NCBI RefSeq assembly: GCF_018141545.1
Contig: NZ_CP064357.1
Span: 310,001-374,000, forward strand
Direction: 5' to 3'
Source of the DNA: Miltoncostaea oceani
GTDB taxonomy: Bacteria > Actinomycetota > Thermoleophilia > Miltoncostaeales > Miltoncostaeaceae
DNA: 64,000 bases
The notes under the pieces are model-generated. The model was not told where the DNA came from. It worked only from the letters and a program-made list of their open reading frames with translations, and searched no databases. Position 1 is the stretch's first letter, and each line of letters opens with the position of its first letter. Below are positions 1 to 9,901 of this stretch, piece after piece. The position numbers and the translations under genes are program-made.

Positions 1-1714
<1,714 letters not shown>

Positions 1715-2097
1715 CGGCCCAAACCTGGCAGGCGACTGGAGAGAAGTCCCCGTTTGTGAGGGGCGCGACGGGCCCTGTGCGATCCCGCGTCAGTGCGGAT
1801 GCGATAAGAGTTGTGCGCGTCGTCGCGGGGGCGCATGTTCGGGACGTAAAGAACAGAGGGAACGAGAAGAGAGCGAGCGGACGACCCCACCCACTCTCAG
1901 ATGCCTTCGGGCTTTCTCTGCGTCGCCACACTCAGCCCTTCTCGCCCCCTCTGATCTTTCGCCTACTCGCCCGGACCCCGGTGGCCCCTATGAGTGGAAC
2001 CGACCCACAGGGCGACGCACGAGGTCCCATTCGTGAGCTGTTAGAAGCACGAAACGGCCTCAACAGCCCGAAAAGGGGCACTTACGCGCGCTGAGGC
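1715..2097. other. Intergenic region upstream of the S8 protease
   Basis: About 380 bases with no convincing gene. It lies upstream of the minus-strand protease and downstream of the minus-strand gene ending at 2098, so it should hold the protease promoter. A CAGGTT hexamer sits 7 bases before the protease ATG on the minus strand, a weak match to the TAnnnT pattern used elsewhere in the window. I see no clear terminator hairpin. Confidence 0.4.
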
Positions 2098-2310
2098 TCA
2101 GCCCTCGACGCTGATTGCGCAGGCGGGCTCGGCGAGGCCGACTCCGGCCCAGTAGGCCCGCAGGCCCGCGACGAGGTCCTCCGAGTGGACGTGGTTCTCG
2201 CCGGACACCCCGATCTCGAAGTAGCCGAGGAGGTCCTTGCGGACGTACAGCGTCGCTCCCGGGTGCTCTTCCAGGAACTCGGAGATCAGCTGCTCCAGAG
2301 GCTTCTTCAT
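2098..2310 (-). CDS. Small hypothetical protein, 70 aa
   Basis: I chose the ATG at 2310 (MKKPLEQLISEFLEEHPGAT) because the longer reading adds low-complexity Arg/Pro sequence. The product is a small acidic, soluble protein with an N-terminal amphipathic helix followed by an alternating pattern (LYVRKDLLGYFEIGV) that suggests beta strands. No signal peptide or membrane segment is seen. It lies downstream of the 2393-2737 gene on the same strand with an 82-base gap. The family is not recognised. Confidence 0.6.
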   Translation of the reverse strand: MKKPLEQLISEFLEEHPGATLYVRKDLLGYFEIGVSGENHVHSEDLVAGLRAYWAGVGLAEPACAISVEG

Positions 2311-2392
2311 GGCGCGATGGTGCCCCGCGGCCGGCTCGAGCGCAGGCCTTTCCCCATTGGATCCCGGAGGCGCGCGCTGACGCCGCGGCGGT

Positions 2393-2737
2393 TCAGCTCG
2401 TGCCGAACACCAGGTGGAGACCAACAGGAGGTAGGAGGGCCGCGAGCTCCGGGTCGAGTCGGGCGATTCGCTCCATGGCGGTGCTGCGCTCCGGGCCGGT
2501 CGGCTCGCGCTGGGCGCTCAGGTCGACGGGAGTCTGGACTGCCGGGTGGCGGGCCAGCTCGACGCCGCAGTAGCCGACCAGGTGCTCGGCGGAGCCGGAG
2601 TAGACCTCGGTGAACCCACACGGCCCATCGGCGTCCTCGAACCAGGCGCTGATGGGGTCGGCCTCCATCTCGTCGATCCGCTTCGAGACCGCCTCGTTGA
2701 GAGGGACTCCGTAGATCAGGTAGACGATCGGATACAT
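2393..2737 (-). CDS. Hypothetical protein, 114 aa
   Basis: Starts MYPIVYLIYGVPLNEAVSKR at the ATG at 2737; sequence upstream of this in the same frame is Arg/Gly-rich and looks non-coding. The product is acidic with a hydrophobic start (a buried strand rather than a signal peptide) and three Cys or Gly-Phe-rich spots (GPCGFTEVYSG, GYCGVELA). It resembles small proteins of plasmids and phages in size and style, but I cannot name a family. It may be co-transcribed with the 70-aa gene that follows. Confidence 0.6.
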   Translation of the reverse strand: MYPIVYLIYGVPLNEAVSKRIDEMEADPISAWFEDADGPCGFTEVYSGSAEHLVGYCGVELARHPAVQTPVDLSAQREPTGPERSTAMERIARLDPELAALLPPVGLHLVFGTS

Positions 2738-2999
2738 CAGAGGCCTCTCAGCGATGGAGTCCTGAGCGCGGTCTCGGCGCTCGGCGGTCGCCCCGCCCGG
2801 ACCCCTCGAACCTACGTCGCCCGCGTCGCCCCGACGCACCCCGTACGACCTCTGTGAGCCAGAAGAGGGCTAGGCGTCGTCGCTGCGCGGCCTAATAGCC
2901 GGACGTTACAAGACGACGGTTCTGTCAGCGGCGCGGCTCGCAGGGAGGCCGGCGGGGGGCCTGGGCGCCCCACGGCCCGGCGTACTCACTCCCTGTCCT

Positions 3000-3935
3000 T
3001 CAGCGCGCGAGTGAGAGGGCTAGCGAGTCGCTGAAGCGTCCCGCCTGAGGCCCGCCGTTGCAGGTGCCGTCCGACTCACCCGGTCGCTTGATCCAGGCGA
3101 ATGCGTCGAGTCCTGGGAGGGAGGAGACGCGGGGCGCCCGTCCGAGTCGTCGCCCGGGCGGGTTGCACCAGGCGCCCTCGGGGGCCGGGCCGGCGCCGTT
3201 GCGGCTCGAGTCGATGACAAAGCGCGTCGATCCGCCGAGGAGCCTGCGCAGCTGCTGGCCGTAGGCGATCGAGGCAGTGTCGGTCTGGTGGTTGCTGACG
3301 TTCAGGGCGAACCCGCGCAGCCGGGAGACCCCACTGGCGCGAAGGCGGACGGCCATGGTCTGCGCGTCATGCCAGGACGAGTGCCCGGCGTCCAGGTAGA
3401 CGGCACGGCCGCCTGCGCTGAGCATCCGGCCGGCGCGGGACAGCTGCCCGTAGCGCGCCTGGCGGCCCGCAGCGTCCAGGCAGTCGGCGCCGGCGATGGC
3501 ATCCGGCTCGAGGATGACCGCGGCCCGGTGGCTGGAGAGGGTGCGCGAGACCTGACGCACGAGGCCCAGATAGCGGGCCGTGTCGGAGGCTCCACCGGCG
3601 CTGTGGCTGCCGCAGTCGCGGCCGGGGACCGCATAGACCACGACGAGCGCGAGGCGCCGGGACGACTTGGCCCGGGCGAGGTAGTCGCGTAGCTCACCCA
3701 GGCGCTCAGGGCCGGTCATCCAGAAGGCCTGGGGTTGGCGGGCGATACGGGCGACGGCGCGATGTCTCCCATCTCCGGCGCGTCGCATCTCGAGCATCCG
3801 CGCATGCGCAGCCGAGGCCTGATCGACGAGGACCGGGACCGCGAAGGGGTTCGGAGCGGCGAAGGCGGGAGACGGGGAGGACACCGAGGCCGCTGCAGCG
3901 GCGAGGGTGAGCGCACAGATCAGTCGAAGGGCCAT
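3000..3935 (-). CDS. Secreted glycoside hydrolase family 6 (endoglucanase/cellobiohydrolase)
   Basis: The mature protein has both GH6 signatures: VVYAVPGRDCGSHSAGG (V-x-Y-x2-P-x-R-D-C) and AVILEPDAIAG, which carries the catalytic aspartate. Later GH6 blocks (YLDAGHSSWHD, ALNVSNHQTD, FVIDSSRNGAG, DAFAWIKRPGESDG) are also present, so the catalytic domain is complete. A signal peptide begins MALRLICALTLAAAAA and ends near AFA. It should hydrolyse beta-1,4-glucans outside the cell by an inverting mechanism. There is no carbohydrate-binding module. An in-frame ATG at 3998 would add a basic 21-residue extension; I prefer 3935 because it gives a normal signal peptide. The divergent palindromes at 4030-4084 may control it. 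Confidence 0.92.
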   Translation of the reverse strand: MALRLICALTLAAAAASVSSPSPAFAAPNPFAVPVLVDQASAAHARMLEMRRAGDGRHRAVARIARQPQAFWMTGPERLGELRDYLARAKSSRRLALVVVYAVPGRDCGSHSAGGASDTARYLGLVRQVSRTLSSHRAAVILEPDAIAGADCLDAAGRQARYGQLSRAGRMLSAGGRAVYLDAGHSSWHDAQTMAVRLRASGVSRLRGFALNVSNHQTDTASIAYGQQLRRLLGGSTRFVIDSSRNGAGPAPEGAWCNPPGRRLGRAPRVSSLPGLDAFAWIKRPGESDGTCNGGPQAGRFSDSLALSLAR

Positions 3936-4029
3936 CGGTCGAGCCTTGGGAAGGGCACGCGAGCGCCCTTTCTTCTCGCCTCGCCTGGATTGCGGCATGT
4001 CAATGCCCGGATCCGGGTGAGCCGCGTCC

Positions 4030-4051
4030 GGCGCCTATCGCGATAGGCGCC
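4030..4051. promoter_or_regulatory. 22-bp perfect palindrome, putative operator
   Basis: Each half reads GGCGCCTATCG and the two halves meet with no spacer. It lies between the divergent GH6 gene and the membrane protein gene at 4158. A perfect palindrome without a loop is more like a dimeric repressor site than a terminator. The regulator is unknown. Confidence 0.55.
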
Positions 4052-4055
4052 TCAA

Positions 4056-4084
4056 CGTGACAATCCAGGGGCCCGATTGTCACG
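4056..4084. promoter_or_regulatory. 10-9-10 inverted repeat, putative operator
   Basis: Perfect 10-base arms CGTGACAATC and GATTGTCACG separated by 9 bases, only 4 bases from the neighbouring 22-bp palindrome. Arm centres are about two helical turns apart, as expected for a second protein-binding site in the same divergent promoter region. Confidence 0.5.
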
Positions 4085-4144
4085 ATTGGCGGACACCTGG
4101 CGGGCCCCGGACAAGAGACTCGCGTGCGCCCGCGGCCGCATTCC

Positions 4145-4150
4145 TAGAGT
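4145..4150 (+). promoter_or_regulatory. -10 element TAGAGT, leaderless start
   Basis: TAGAGT lies 7 bases before the ATG at 4158, so transcription should begin at or next to the start codon. No Shine-Dalgarno sequence is present, which supports leaderless translation of the membrane protein gene. Confidence 0.55.
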
Positions 4151-4157
4151 CGCCGGC

Positions 4158-4697
4158 ATGTCCATCCTCGAACGACCGGGCGCCCCTCGGCGCCGCCCGT
4201 GGCCCCGAGCTGACGCGGAGCTCTCGCGTTGGCGCGATCCGGTGTCGCTCGCCTCGTGGGTCGGGCTCGCCTCGATCCCGGTCCTCAGCGTGGCGGCCAT
4301 TGCCGACCGGGCCGTCTGGTGGTGGCCACTCGGACTGGTCGGCTTCTACGTGGTGTCGGCCCTCGTGGTGCGCGACCGCTTCGCGCCGCTGGCGATGACG
4401 GCGGTCGGGGCGCTCAGCATCTCGCTCGTCCAGGGCTGGGACTTCAGTACCGTCACCCTCGGCGGGGTCTGCGCGCTTGGGCTCTGGGTGATGTGGAGGG
4501 CGCTGCTCTCACCGATGCCAAAGCCCGCAAGCCATCGGGGCTCAGAAGCCGAGCGGGCCTGGCTGTCCCACGAGGTCCGCCGGCTGCGCGTCGAGATCGA
4601 GCTGGACGAGGGAGATGACCCGCAGGTCTCCGCCGATCTGGCCCGCGATCTCCTCGAGCGCCGTGCCCACCTGGCGGCGCTCGAGGGAGAGGCCTAG
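4158..4697 (+). CDS. Small membrane protein with cytoplasmic helical tail, 179 aa
   Basis: Starts MSILERPGAPRRRPWPR at the ATG placed 7 bases after a TAGAGT -10 element; an in-frame upstream reading is unlikely. After a basic N-terminus there are about three hydrophobic segments (near WVGLASIPVLSVAAIA, WWWPLGLVGFYVVSALVV and FSTVTLGGVCALGLWVMW), then a charged helical tail rich in Glu/Arg that could form a coiled coil. Its stop overlaps the stop of the convergent gene at 4694 through a shared CTAG. Function is not recognised. Confidence 0.75.
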   Translation: MSILERPGAPRRRPWPRADAELSRWRDPVSLASWVGLASIPVLSVAAIADRAVWWWPLGLVGFYVVSALVVRDRFAPLAMTAVGALSISLVQGWDFSTVTLGGVCALGLWVMWRALLSPMPKPASHRGSEAERAWLSHEVRRLRVEIELDEGDDPQVSADLARDLLERRAHLAALEGEA

Positions 4698-5056
4698 CGG
4701 GACCGCATCTGGGTGATCGCCTCGGCGAACCGCCCGTGGGCGTGGTAGGTGCCGAGCAGCCGGCCCTCGACCCAGTAGGCGGTCGGGGCGCGGCGGGAGA
4801 GGCCGCGGAGCACGACCTCGTGCTTGCCGACCCGGGCGATCGCGCAGGAGTCCGCGCGCGGGTGTTCGGCGAGCATGCCCGCGATGAAGGTCTCGTCGAC
4901 CTGCTCGAGCGCCTCGCGAAGCATCGCCTCGTTGCGGGCGACGAGCCCCGGCCAGACGAAGCGGAGCTGGGCGAGGGCGGCGCGCGGGGAGAAGGAGACC
5001 TCGGGCACCGTGTCGGTGGTGGCGGCGTTCTGGGGCGGTGCGACGAGGGTGCTCAT
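4694..5056 (-). CDS. Hypothetical soluble protein, 120 aa
   Basis: Starts MSTLVAPPQNAATTDTVPEV with a good ribosome binding site (GGAGAG) upstream of the ATG at 5056. After a disordered Pro/Thr-rich N-terminus it has a helical part (FVWPGLVARNEAMLREALEQ) and a beta-rich part (VGKHEVVLRGLSRRAPTAYW). It ends in MRSR. No membrane or metal-binding motifs are seen. It converges on the 4158 gene and shares the CTAG stop overlap. Family not recognised. Confidence 0.75.
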   Translation of the reverse strand: MSTLVAPPQNAATTDTVPEVSFSPRAALAQLRFVWPGLVARNEAMLREALEQVDETFIAGMLAEHPRADSCAIARVGKHEVVLRGLSRRAPTAYWVEGRLLGTYHAHGRFAEAITQMRSR

Positions 5057-5220
5057 GGTGATCTCTCCGGGTCTCGGGTTCAGGGGTTCTAATCGCTCAG
5101 CGCGTACACGCGATGATGGCTGAGAGGCCTCTTCGCGCGGGCGCTTCTCGCGCTCTCAGGAGGTGGTCGGTGGGCCGGGCAGGACTCCAAGCACGTTCGG
5201 TCAAGGCGGGCTTAGGCTCG

Positions 5221-5469
5221 ATGGCGCCGATGCCTTTCCTCGCCCTCATCTGGAGCATCGCCGGCGCCCTCAGCCTCGTGCTGTGCCTGGCGCGCGCTGA
5301 TGCCCTCTGGGCTTCGACCGCCGCGGCCATGGCGACGATGGGCATCCTCTCGAGCGCCGGCGCTGGAGTCCCCGTCCAGGTCCTGGCGGGGGAGGTGGCC
5401 TTCCTGGCGATCAGCTACATCCACTGGCGCTCGGTCTGGTCGTCGGACCCACCGCTGGCCGGCGGATAA
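5221..5469 (+). CDS. Small membrane protein, 82 aa
   Basis: From the ATG at 5221 (MAPMPFLALIWSIAGALSLV) the protein has about three hydrophobic stretches with short loops and a C-terminal SYIHWRSVWSSD segment. This start removes an Arg-rich extension that looks non-coding. It lies just upstream of the large family A gene on the same strand but has its own spacing of 40 bases and the next gene has its own promoter. Function unknown. Confidence 0.6.
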   Translation: MAPMPFLALIWSIAGALSLVLCLARADALWASTAAAMATMGILSSAGAGVPVQVLAGEVAFLAISYIHWRSVWSSDPPLAGG

Positions 5470-5495
5470 AGGGCGGCCCCGGGCGATCCCGGCCC

Positions 5496-5501
5496 TACGA
5501 T
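5496..5501 (+). promoter_or_regulatory. -10 element TACGAT, leaderless start
   Basis: TACGAT lies 8 bases before the ATG at 5510 of the family A paralogue, with no Shine-Dalgarno in between. This decides the start codon in favour of ATG rather than the adjacent GTG at 5507. Confidence 0.55.
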
Positions 5502-5509
5502 GAGCAGTG

Positions 5510-7384
5510 ATGAGCCGGGGACGAGGAGCGCGACCGTTGACGTCCCTCGCGGGCCCCCGTGTCCCTCGGGCGCCGATCGCGACCGGCCCTCCTGACATCG
5601 CACCACTCCTGACCGAGATCGAGCGCCGGGTGGTCGACCGGGCGGGGGACATCATCGAGACGGCGCTCGTCGACCATGTCCTCGAGCTCCCGAGGGACTA
5701 CTCGGGTCTCATGGGTGGCCTGAGCGGCGACACCCGGCTGCCGGCCATGGACCTGATGGTCCTCGCCGAGCTCTGCTGTGTGGAAGCTGATTTCGAGGAC
5801 GCACGCGCCCGGGTGAAGGAGGCGATCGCCCACCAGGAGGCATTCCTCACCGAGCTCGAGGCGGCGACCCTGTCGCCGCGGACCCGGGCCTCACAGCAGA
5901 TCTGGCGCCTGCTCAACCTCGACGGCATCAGCGACGCCACGAACGCACGCGCCGACTATCTCAAGGGACAACTCGACCTGCTCGAGGCGTGGACGGCGGT
6001 GCTGGGCGAGCTCGATGACGATCTGGAGATGGCCATATGCGGCGCCCGTCAGGGCTCGATGCCTGACGGGCAGTCCTGGCTCTTCGGCAGTGATGAGCGC
6101 CTGGTGCGCTGGCATCTGCGGCTGCGCGAGAGCGAGCGGTCCGTCATCGAGCTCCTCCGCAACGGCAAGCCGGACCTGGCCCGCGCGCTGACGGTGTCCC
6201 AGCTCACCGATCACCCCGACCGCGCGAGCAACCGGGCGTTCGTCGGCTCCTGGGATGATGAGGAATGGGAGATCGCCTCCCGCCTGGCACGGGCATCTGA
6301 GGAGCACATCACCGGGCTCGGTCTGTTCTCGAGGAAGTCCGCATTCGCGCTCGAGGCCGCCAGGGCCCGCCCGAGCGGGATCGCCGCAGAGCTTCTCGGC
6401 CCCCTGGCGAGCGGCCCCGAGGCCCGGCACCCGAACCACCGCCACCGGCCGCATCTGAAGCTCCCGCTCCGGGGCAGCGCCTCGGATGTCCATGAGACAT
6501 GGCGCGGCCTGATCCGCGACGCCGCCTACCACGGCTTGAACGGCGAGTACCACCTGCAGGACACCCGTCATCTGCGCGCGAGCGTCGGGGCGACCCGGGC
6601 CACCGTCCGACAGATGATCTCCGCCGGAGCCGAGCCCGTCGTGGTCGCTCGCTCGTTCAGTGAGACCCTCTATCCGAACCAGCAGACCATTCCGGAGCTC
6701 CCCGTCGACTTCAGGGAGGGCCGGTGCCTGTACCTGGGAGCGCGGGTCGAGGCGTCCGAGGACGGGCGGACCGTGGAGATGCTCGCCCTGACCGAGCTCA
6801 ACCTCTCGACCGGCGCCCGGCAGGCGAACACGATCCACGAGGCGGCGCGTTCCTGTCGGGACTGGCCGCTCGATCTCTCAGACCGCGAATGCGATGTGAT
6901 CGTCTCATGGTCAGGAGCCGCGCTCGAGCTGCATGACGAGCCGGACCGCTCGCACGTGACGCCACCGCCGGCGCTCGATGCGGTGCTCCAACCGAGTGCC
7001 TGCACACACCCTGGCGCCATGTGGAGGGAGGACCAGGCCATCGGGGACTCGCTTTCGGACCTGCTGGCGCTCGACTGCCCCCGGTGCCTTCGCAGCCGCC
7101 TGGCTGTGATCCCGGTCCACCGACTGCCGCTGTCGCACCCGAGCCGCCGGGAGGCGCTGGCGCATGAGGATGCCTACCTCACGCGCCAGCGCACCCGGGA
7201 GGCCCTTCGAGGGGCGGGCGAACAGCAGCTCGCCTCGATCACCTCGATCGAGGGGCTTGCGATGCGAGATGGCCTGGCCGATCTCTCTGTCCCGCGCTAC
7301 ACCGTCGAGCCATCCGCTCCGGCGACCGCCGCCACGGGACGCAGGACCATGAGGGACATCCTCGCCAACACCTCCCGGCGCTGA
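5510..7384 (+). CDS. Family A: large unknown protein with C-terminal CxH...CxxC module
   Basis: A 624-residue protein starting MSRGRGARPLTSL. The N-terminal 300 residues look alpha-helical (many Leu/Glu/Arg heptads); a middle part is beta-rich. The C-terminal part contains Cys498-x-His500 and Cys523-x2-Cys526, followed by RLAVIPVHRL, a helical stretch, AMRDGLADL and an Arg-rich tail ending RTMRDILANTSRR. The same order of motifs recurs in the genes at 29406 (minus) and 57129 (plus), so these are paralogues. The Cys/His pattern suggests a bound zinc; this is inference. There is no signal peptide, so it should be cytoplasmic. The N-terminus carries the shared M-[AGS]-R-G motif. No known family is recognised. 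Confidence 0.85.
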   Translation: MSRGRGARPLTSLAGPRVPRAPIATGPPDIAPLLTEIERRVVDRAGDIIETALVDHVLELPRDYSGLMGGLSGDTRLPAMDLMVLAELCCVEADFEDARARVKEAIAHQEAFLTELEAATLSPRTRASQQIWRLLNLDGISDATNARADYLKGQLDLLEAWTAVLGELDDDLEMAICGARQGSMPDGQSWLFGSDERLVRWHLRLRESERSVIELLRNGKPDLARALTVSQLTDHPDRASNRAFVGSWDDEEWEIASRLARASEEHITGLGLFSRKSAFALEAARARPSGIAAELLGPLASGPEARHPNHRHRPHLKLPLRGSASDVHETWRGLIRDAAYHGLNGEYHLQDTRHLRASVGATRATVRQMISAGAEPVVVARSFSETLYPNQQTIPELPVDFREGRCLYLGARVEASEDGRTVEMLALTELNLSTGARQANTIHEAARSCRDWPLDLSDRECDVIVSWSGAALELHDEPDRSHVTPPPALDAVLQPSACTHPGAMWREDQAIGDSLSDLLALDCPRCLRSRLAVIPVHRLPLSHPSRREALAHEDAYLTRQRTREALRGAGEQQLASITSIEGLAMRDGLADLSVPRYTVEPSAPATAATGRRTMRDILANTSRR

Positions 7385-7491
7385 GGCGTCCTGCCCTCAG
7401 GCGGAGATCCCGACTGGTCCCCGTGACGCCAAACATCTCGTGAGTGTCGGCCGGGGATGCGCGGAAGCCGGGGCGTCGTCGAGAAGGGCCC

Positions 7492-7550
7492 GGGGGAGGG
7501 GGCAATTTTTGACCCCCCACCAGCGGGGGGAGGGGGCAATTTTTGACCCC
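7492..7550. repeat. Two identical 25-bp direct repeats
   Basis: Identical copies at 7492-7516 and 7526-7550, each a G-rich tract followed by GCAATTTTTGACCCC. The 34-base period is about three helical turns. They lie 108 bases after the family A stop. They could be iterons, regulator sites or part of a mobile repeat. Confidence 0.75.
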
Positions 7551-7570
7551 ACAAAAGAAAGGGGGACTGA

Positions 7571-7685
7571 CTAGGTCTTCTTGGAGGAGGAAGAGCTGGT
7601 CCTACTGGGACCTAGGGGAAGTGACAGAGAGGACCTAGGGCCTAGGGGAACGAGGCCTAGCAGGACTAGGGGGCGCGCCCGCTAG
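7571..7685. repeat. Cluster of CTAG/CCTAGG motifs
   Basis: Seven CTAG tetramers occur in 115 bases (at 7571, 7612, 7635, 7642, 7657, 7666 and 7682), several as CCTAGG followed by GG. This is the region between family A and the lipoprotein gene and directly follows the 25-bp repeats. The last one forms the -10 of the lipoprotein gene; the rest may be protein-binding repeats. Confidence 0.6.
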
Positions 7686-7688
7686 GCT
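7683..7688 (+). promoter_or_regulatory. -10 element TAGGCT, leaderless start
   Basis: TAGGCT lies 6 bases before the ATG at 7695 of the lipoprotein gene, placing the transcript start at the A of the ATG. Confidence 0.55.
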
Positions 7689-7694
7689 GCCGCG

Positions 7695-8426
7695 ATGCGA
7701 CGACTGATCCCCGTGGTGTGCCTTGGGCTCCTGCTCGCCCTCGTCAGTGGGTGCGGCTCGGAGGACGGCGGCGAGGCGTCGCCCCCCGTCCCCGATGACG
7801 CCGCAGCGGTTGCGACCGCGACCACGGCCGAGGAGCCGACCCCCGCAGCACCGGCAGCTCCCGCTGAGCTGGCGCTCACGGTGAATGCCGCCGAGATGGC
7901 GGTCGCGGACTCCCTTCCGGACATCCCCTACTGGGAGGGCTACGCCTTTCGGGGGACCCGTAAGGGAGACGACGCCGTCTGCGTGAACCGGATCCCTCCC
8001 CGTGATGACCCCGACGCGACCGTCTCCCATGTCGTCGTGACAGGCCAGACGCTCGCGCTCGGTGAGCCCTTGGACGGTCCGTGTGCGAAGGCTGCGGAGA
8101 ACGCCGACAAGGCGATCGAGCGTGGGCGGACGTTCTTCCTCGCGATGGACGACGACGCGATCCTCCTCGAGGAAGTCGTTGCCGGCGCGCAGGAATCCCG
8201 TCCGGGATCGGTCGCGAACCTGCGCCGGATCGAGAACCGGATCCGTCAGCGCCTGAACGCCTATCTGCTCACGGGGGCCGAGACGTCGGTCGGGGCGAAC
8301 CTGATCCTCTCCGCGGCCTCTGACGCCGTCTTTGCCGCCGAGGCTCAGGATGTCGCGAAGATGGCCGAGATCCGGCGCGAGATCAGCGAGGCCCGGACGA
8401 CGATGACCGCGGAGTTCATCGGCTAG
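7695..8426 (+). CDS. Lipoprotein, 243 aa, function unknown
   Basis: MRRLIPVVCLGLLLALVSGC is a typical lipoprotein signal with a lipobox LVSG-C, so the protein should be lipid-anchored at the outer face of the membrane. A disordered Glu/Ala/Pro-rich linker of about 40 residues follows, then a compact domain with two Cys (DDAVCVNRIP and DGPCAKAAEN) that could form a disulfide, and a long helical C-terminus (RRIENRIRQRLNAYLL). It has its own leaderless promoter and is followed by a small hairpin. The family is not recognised. Confidence 0.8.
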   Translation: MRRLIPVVCLGLLLALVSGCGSEDGGEASPPVPDDAAAVATATTAEEPTPAAPAAPAELALTVNAAEMAVADSLPDIPYWEGYAFRGTRKGDDAVCVNRIPPRDDPDATVSHVVVTGQTLALGEPLDGPCAKAAENADKAIERGRTFFLAMDDDAILLEEVVAGAQESRPGSVANLRRIENRIRQRLNAYLLTGAETSVGANLILSAASDAVFAAEAQDVAKMAEIRREISEARTTMTAEFIG

Positions 8427-8462
8427 GGGTTGACCGCCCTTCCGATGTAAGGCTCGCCCTAG

Positions 8463-8480
8463 TGTCGCCACTTGGCGACA
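8463..8480 (+). terminator. Hairpin after lipoprotein gene
   Basis: A 7-bp stem TGTCGCC / GGCGACA with an ACTT loop lies 36 bases after the stop. There is no T-tract, so termination is possible but not certain. Confidence 0.4.
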
Positions 8481-8685
8481 GACCGGAGAGCCGAAGGATC
8501 AGGAGTCGACCGGGCTTGGCGCGTCAGCGGATCCTGATGTGGCAGCCGGTGACGGGAGCGCGCGCCTGCTGCGACGCCCTCTTGACGGTTGCTTCTCTCC
8601 ACGGTTAGGTTGAGCCGCCCTCACACTCGCCGTGGCGCTTGCACGTCCGGTGCGCGGGACCTCCTCAACCGACACGAGGCCAGCG

Positions 8686-9150
8686 ATGAGTTCCCGCGGT
8701 GTTGTTCTCTTGACGCTTGTGGGTCTTGCGGTGGGGCTGCTGGCCGGCGCGGAGAAGGCCCCCGCGACGATAGGCGTCGTCCAGAAGGGGTCGATCGAGT
8801 GCCACAGCGGCAGAACCTGGGCCGTGGCGCCGGTGATCAGGTCGAGCGGTGTCTCCTGGTGGTGGCCGTGGTTCTACACCGAGGAGAACGGCGTCGGGAA
8901 GTGGACCCGAGGGCAGATCCAGTTCCAGTGGCCGGGGCAGGGGCCGTGGCTGATCCCATCGAACGGCGTGAACGCAGGGGCGCAGGACGGGCCCCGGCAG
9001 GAGCGGTTCGGCACCCCCTTCCGGGCCGCTGTCAAGAACTACATCTACGACGCGACCGATGGGCGCTGGTACTACGACTATTCGGATGGACTGTGGTTCG
9101 CCGTGAACCAGGGCACCTTCAGGACGGGGACGGTCTATTGCAACCCGTGA
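8686..9150 (+). CDS. Secreted aromatic-rich protein, 154 aa
   Basis: Starts MSSRGVVLLTLVGLAVGLLA at 8686, preceded by a GAGG ribosome binding site and a TAGGTT -10 about 75 bases upstream; a longer reading from 8632 is unlikely. After the signal peptide the mature part is rich in Trp and Tyr (SGVSWWWPWFYTEENG, GRWYYDYSDGLWFAV) and has two Cys, one near each end, that could pair. It may be a small extracellular beta protein. Family not recognised. The next gene follows after 28 bases and may share its transcript. Confidence 0.7.
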   Translation: MSSRGVVLLTLVGLAVGLLAGAEKAPATIGVVQKGSIECHSGRTWAVAPVIRSSGVSWWWPWFYTEENGVGKWTRGQIQFQWPGQGPWLIPSNGVNAGAQDGPRQERFGTPFRAAVKNYIYDATDGRWYYDYSDGLWFAVNQGTFRTGTVYCNP

Positions 9151-9178
9151 TGGGCCGTGTCGAGGATCGGATTCCGCT

Positions 9179-9901
9179 GTGAGCGCGCCGCCGGCACCTG
9201 GGAGCCCCCACCGTCGAGCTAGGCCGTGGGTTGGGCGGTCAGCCGCGACGCTGATCGCGGTGAGCGTCGTCGCGGCGTTGGGGCTGGGGGTGGCACCGAG
9301 CCTCGTCTCGAACGAGAAGGCCGCCGCCCAGAACCCCTCTCTCAATCCCATGGAGAAAGTGGTTGCGGGAGGCTTCTATAAAGCGCGTCTCACCTACGAG
9401 AGGACGACGCCGGTCTACCGGCCGGGGTACAGCAGCTCGAACTTGGACGATGTGCTCGTGAGCTGCCTCACCATGAGTCCTCGTCGTTGGGACGGGAGGA
9501 GCTACAAGGCCAGATGCAGTGTGAGCTGGCTGGCTCGTGAGTATCGGCGCCTGACTCCTACGACGTACGGATACATGCTTCTTCGGCGCTGCAAGCTGGT
9601 GCCAACGCGCTCCTGGGCGCGACGCTGGGGGAGCACCCGGGCGATCATCGTTCCGACCGTTGGGCGCTTTAGCGTCTTGAACGGGACTGCGACCACCAAG
9701 TGCCGGGTTGTTCAGCGGCTCGGCCGGGTCGACCGGTTCGGCCGGTACACGCCGACCATCGCGTCGCAGGCGCCGATTCCCCCGCGGGTGCCCCCCGTTC
9801 GAGCGACCCCCGCCCCGCCGCCCGCCGCCCCGGTGCCCGGCTACGCCGGCCCGCCCCCGTTCCCCCCTCCGCCTCCACCCTCAGCGACGCCTTTGTCGTG
9901 A
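9179..9901 (+). CDS. Secreted protein with Pro-rich tail, 240 aa
   Basis: Begins at a GTG. A basic N-region is followed by a hydrophobic core (SAATLIAVSVVAALGLGVAP) and a likely cleavage site before NEKAAAQNPS. The mature domain is basic with four Cys (LVSCLTM, KARCSV, RRCKLV, TKCRVV) likely paired in two disulfides. The last 50 residues are a Pro/Ala repeat (PPFPPPPPPSA), typical of a wall-spanning or disordered tail. It follows the aromatic-rich secreted protein by 28 bases. Function unknown. Confidence 0.7.
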   Translation: MSAPPAPGSPHRRARPWVGRSAATLIAVSVVAALGLGVAPSLVSNEKAAAQNPSLNPMEKVVAGGFYKARLTYERTTPVYRPGYSSSNLDDVLVSCLTMSPRRWDGRSYKARCSVSWLAREYRRLTPTTYGYMLLRRCKLVPTRSWARRWGSTRAIIVPTVGRFSVLNGTATTKCRVVQRLGRVDRFGRYTPTIASQAPIPPRVPPVRATPAPPPAAPVPGYAGPPPFPPPPPPSATPLS

